The position numbers were made by a program, and so were the translations under genes. Below are positions 62,535-64,000 of a DNA stretch of 64,000 nucleotides, in pieces. How positions within the stretch are numbered: the first letter of the stretch is position 1; each line of letters begins with the position of its first letter. The DNA comes from an uncultured Coriobacteriaceae bacterium. GTDB lineage: Bacteria > Actinomycetota > Coriobacteriia > Coriobacteriales > Atopobiaceae. The notes under the pieces were generated by a model. It worked only from the letters and a program-made list of their open reading frames with translations, did no database searches and was not told where the DNA came from. Where the stretch lies: positions 212,116-276,115 of the forward strand of contig CADAAU010000001.1 in the NCBI GenBank assembly GCA_902786015.1, read 5' to 3'.

Positions 62535-63518
62535 ATGGACTTTACCTCCAACAAGCGACCAGACGACATGGTGCGCATCACGACGCCGCAGCTGGCCAAA
62601 GACTTCATCGACGAGGCCGTAGAGGCCATGCGCGCACAGGTGGGTGACGGAAAGGTGCTGCTCGCACTTTCGGGCGGCGTTGATTCGAGCGTGGTTGCTG
62701 CGCTTCTGATAAAGGCAATCGGCAAACAGCTGGTGTGCGTACACGTGAATCACGGCCTTATGCGCAAGGGCGAGTCCGAGCAGGTCATTGATGTGTTCCG
62801 GAACCAGTTGGGTGCCGAACTCATCTACGTCGACGCGACCGACCGCTTCTTGGACCTATTGGCCGGCGAGGCTGACCCTGAGGCAAAGCGGCACATCATT
62901 GGCGAGGAGTTCATCAAGGTCTTCGACGAGGAGGCGGCCAAGCTCGACGGCATCGGGTTCCTTGGTCAGGGTACCATCTATCCCGATATCCTGGAGTCCG
63001 AGGCGGGTGTAAAGGCGCATCACAATGTGGGTGGGTTGCCCGCAGAACTTAACTGGGAGCTTGTAGAGCCCGTAAAGCTGCTGTTCAAGGACGAGGTGCG
63101 CGTGGTCGGCCGCGAGCTTGGTCTTCCCGCAAACATGGTGGATCGTCAGCCGTTCCCTGGCCCTGGTCTTGGCGTGCGCTGTACGGGCGCCATTACACGC
63201 GACCGCCTGAACGCGTTGCGTGAGGCCGATGCTATCGTGCGCGAGGAGATCGACGCGGCCGGGCTCGACATCTGGCAGTACTTCTGCGTGGTGCCCGACT
63301 ATCGTGCCACGGGCGTGCGCGACGGCAAACGTGCCTTCGAGTGGCCCTGCATCATCCGCTGCATCAACACCGTGGACGTCATGACGGCAGAGGTGCCTGA
63401 GCTCGACTGGGCGCTGCTCAAAAAGATGACCGACCGCATCCTCGCCGAGGTTCCCGGCATCTGCCGCGTGTGCTACGAGCTCAGTCCGAAGCCCATCGCC
63501 ACGGTTGAGTGGGAATAG
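62535..63518 (+). CDS. guaA: GMP synthetase without glutaminase domain (ATP-PPase subunit)
   Basis: The 327-residue product aligns with the C-terminal two thirds of GuaA: the ATP pyrophosphatase loop LSGGVDSSV (45-53), NHGLMRKGE, QGTIYPDI, AHHNVGGLP, FPGPGLGVR, and the dimerisation end CYELSPKPIATVEWE. The N-terminal class I glutaminase domain (about 190 residues) is absent, although the upstream gap is too short and has no trace of it. The enzyme would need ammonia or a separate glutaminase subunit, as in archaeal two-subunit GMP synthetases. AAGGAGAA precedes the ATG. Confidence 0.88.
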   Translation: MDFTSNKRPDDMVRITTPQLAKDFIDEAVEAMRAQVGDGKVLLALSGGVDSSVVAALLIKAIGKQLVCVHVNHGLMRKGESEQVIDVFRNQLGAELIYVDATDRFLDLLAGEADPEAKRHIIGEEFIKVFDEEAAKLDGIGFLGQGTIYPDILESEAGVKAHHNVGGLPAELNWELVEPVKLLFKDEVRVVGRELGLPANMVDRQPFPGPGLGVRCTGAITRDRLNALREADAIVREEIDAAGLDIWQYFCVVPDYRATGVRDGKRAFEWPCIIRCINTVDVMTAEVPELDWALLKKMTDRILAEVPGICRVCYELSPKPIATVEWE

Positions 63519-63545
63519 GACCGCTGCAAAACTGTGCGATTCTCC

Positions 63546-63579
63546 AGGCGCTCCGGACGTGGTTCTGGGGCGCCTTTTT
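63546..63579 (+). terminator. Terminator after GMP synthetase gene
   Basis: AGGCGC (63546-63551) pairs with GCGCCT (63570-63575), with an inner GGAC/GTTC pairing, followed by TTTTT. It lies 28 bases after the stop codon. Confidence 0.75.
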
Positions 63580-63736
63580 GGTGCGCTGAGGGGACTCGTG
63601 TGCCCGCTAGCCAAACGTGAACGGTCGTATTCTCGGTCGCTGCATTTTGCGACCGCAACCCAATCGCGTGAGCGCGCATTCCGGGGGAGTATTGCTCTAT
63701 CATCTTTGGTTCCGAGTAACTGTGTTATTACACATA

Positions 63737-63808
63737 TATTCGGAATACTATCGGCTGACGATGCTATACTATTCCGAGAAAATGCGTTAAGACACAGAAG
63801 TTCGGAAT
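63737..63808. promoter_or_regulatory. Repeated TTCGGAAT sites around the ATPase promoter
   Basis: TATTCGGAATA (63737-63747), TATTCCGA (63770-63777, inverted) and TTCGGAAT (63801-63808) lie around a TATACT box (63765-63770). The last copy is nine bases before the start codon of the ATPase gene. The pattern suits an operator for autoregulation or another factor. The rest of the gap from 63580 to 63736 shows no gene. Confidence 0.5.
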
Positions 63809-63817
63809 GGGGTCACC

Positions 63818-64000
63818 ATGGAAATAGCTAGGGACCGCTACCTGCGGAGGCTCGTGGAGCGTCGGGGAAACGGACTCATCAAGGCCGTCACGGGCATTCG
63901 TCGGTGCGGCAAGTCCTACCTTCTCCTCAAGCTCTTCCACAGACACCTGCTCGAGAGCGGCGTGGACGAGGGACACATCGTAGAGGTGGCTCTCGACGAT
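63818..64000 (+). CDS. AAA_14/DUF4143-type ATPase, 3' end outside window
   Basis: The first 61 residues are visible. MEIARDRYLRRLVERRGNG is followed by the Walker A-type TGIRRCGKS and a helix (LLLKLFHRHLL), the pattern of the large AAA_14/DUF4143 ATPase family. These are common in anaerobes and gut bacteria as single genes of unclear role. The start ATG lies after GGGGTCACC. Codon use resembles neighbours. Only the family can be named here. Confidence 0.75.
   Translation, partial: MEIARDRYLRRLVERRGNGLIKAVTGIRRCGKSYLLLKLFHRHLLESGVDEGHIVEVALDD

Noticed and set aside
1..64000. CRISPR array, tRNA/rRNA genes, insertion sequences or attachment sites
   Set aside because: No regularly spaced direct repeats, cloverleaf patterns, transposase genes or target duplications were found by reading; a tRNA or CRISPR program would be decisive.

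Overview
The window looks like chromosome from an anaerobic, fermentative, moderately GC-rich actinobacterium. The best guess is class Coriobacteriia (the Collinsella/Olsenella/Atopobium group), inferred from gene content and protein character, not from any marker search. Supporting signs are sucrose import by a phosphotransferase system (PTS), superoxide reductase instead of superoxide dismutase, the SufCBDSU iron-sulfur pathway, lactaldehyde reductase, a monoderm-type Tad pilus locus without secretin, a DUF4012 protein and ChW-repeat surface protein. No rRNA, tRNA, CRISPR array, insertion sequence or prophage was seen. Genes are dense and mostly housekeeping, with a few accessory loci.

Layout. 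1-1.3 kb: the 5' part of trmL (minus strand) and a HAD phosphatase. 1.3-1.5 kb: a nested-palindrome repeat. 1.5-7.5 kb: sucrose regulon on the minus strand (LacI regulator, PTS IIBCA, fructokinase, GH32 hydrolase) with two matching LacI-type operators. 7.6-14.1 kb: cell-envelope genes (L,D-transpeptidase, lipoprotein, ChW-repeat/CHAP-like protein) plus a hypoxanthine-DNA glycosylase. 14.1-19.6 kb: sufC-B-D-S-U and an Rrf2/IscR-like regulator, with a palindromic operator in the promoter and a second nested repeat behind it. 20-24.6 kb: a lipoprotein and gatCAB. 24.6-27.1 kb: a DUF2442-HTH protein, an AT-rich gap and dapA-dapB. 27.2-29.5 kb: membrane protein, fucO, YvlD-like protein. 29.7-40.5 kb: addB-addA and dnaE. 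40.6-45.1 kb: desulfoferrodoxin, a NAD-synthetase-like protein with both active sites degraded, DUF4012 protein. 45.1-47.5 kb: ruvCAB behind a LexA box. 47.5-52.3 kb: DUF389 protein with an EF-hand loop, ECF-S-like/HD-GYP protein, PTS IIB-ROK fusion. 52.7-62.5 kb: a Tad/Flp pilus operon of thirteen genes. 62.5-64 kb: a GMP synthetase without glutaminase domain and the start of an AAA ATPase.

How the parts work together. The sucrose genes form a complete import-phosphorylate-hydrolyse-phosphorylate route: the PTS makes sucrose-6-phosphate, GH32 splits it, and fructokinase feeds the fructose to glycolysis under LacI control. The suf genes form a complete cluster-assembly machine probably repressed by the Rrf2 protein at its 3' end. 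addAB and ruvCAB together cover double-strand-break processing and Holliday-junction resolution, the latter apparently under SOS control. The Tad operon holds the motor, platform, pilins and pseudopilin-like proteins but no prepilin peptidase, which must lie elsewhere.

The most unusual signals are the nested palindromic intergenic repeats (two copies), the degenerate NadE-like protein, the PTS IIB-ROK fusion, the EF-hand in a DUF389 protein, the three-by-three ChW repeat architecture, and unfamiliar or accessory proteins in the Tad operon. I found no convincing new defence system in the window.
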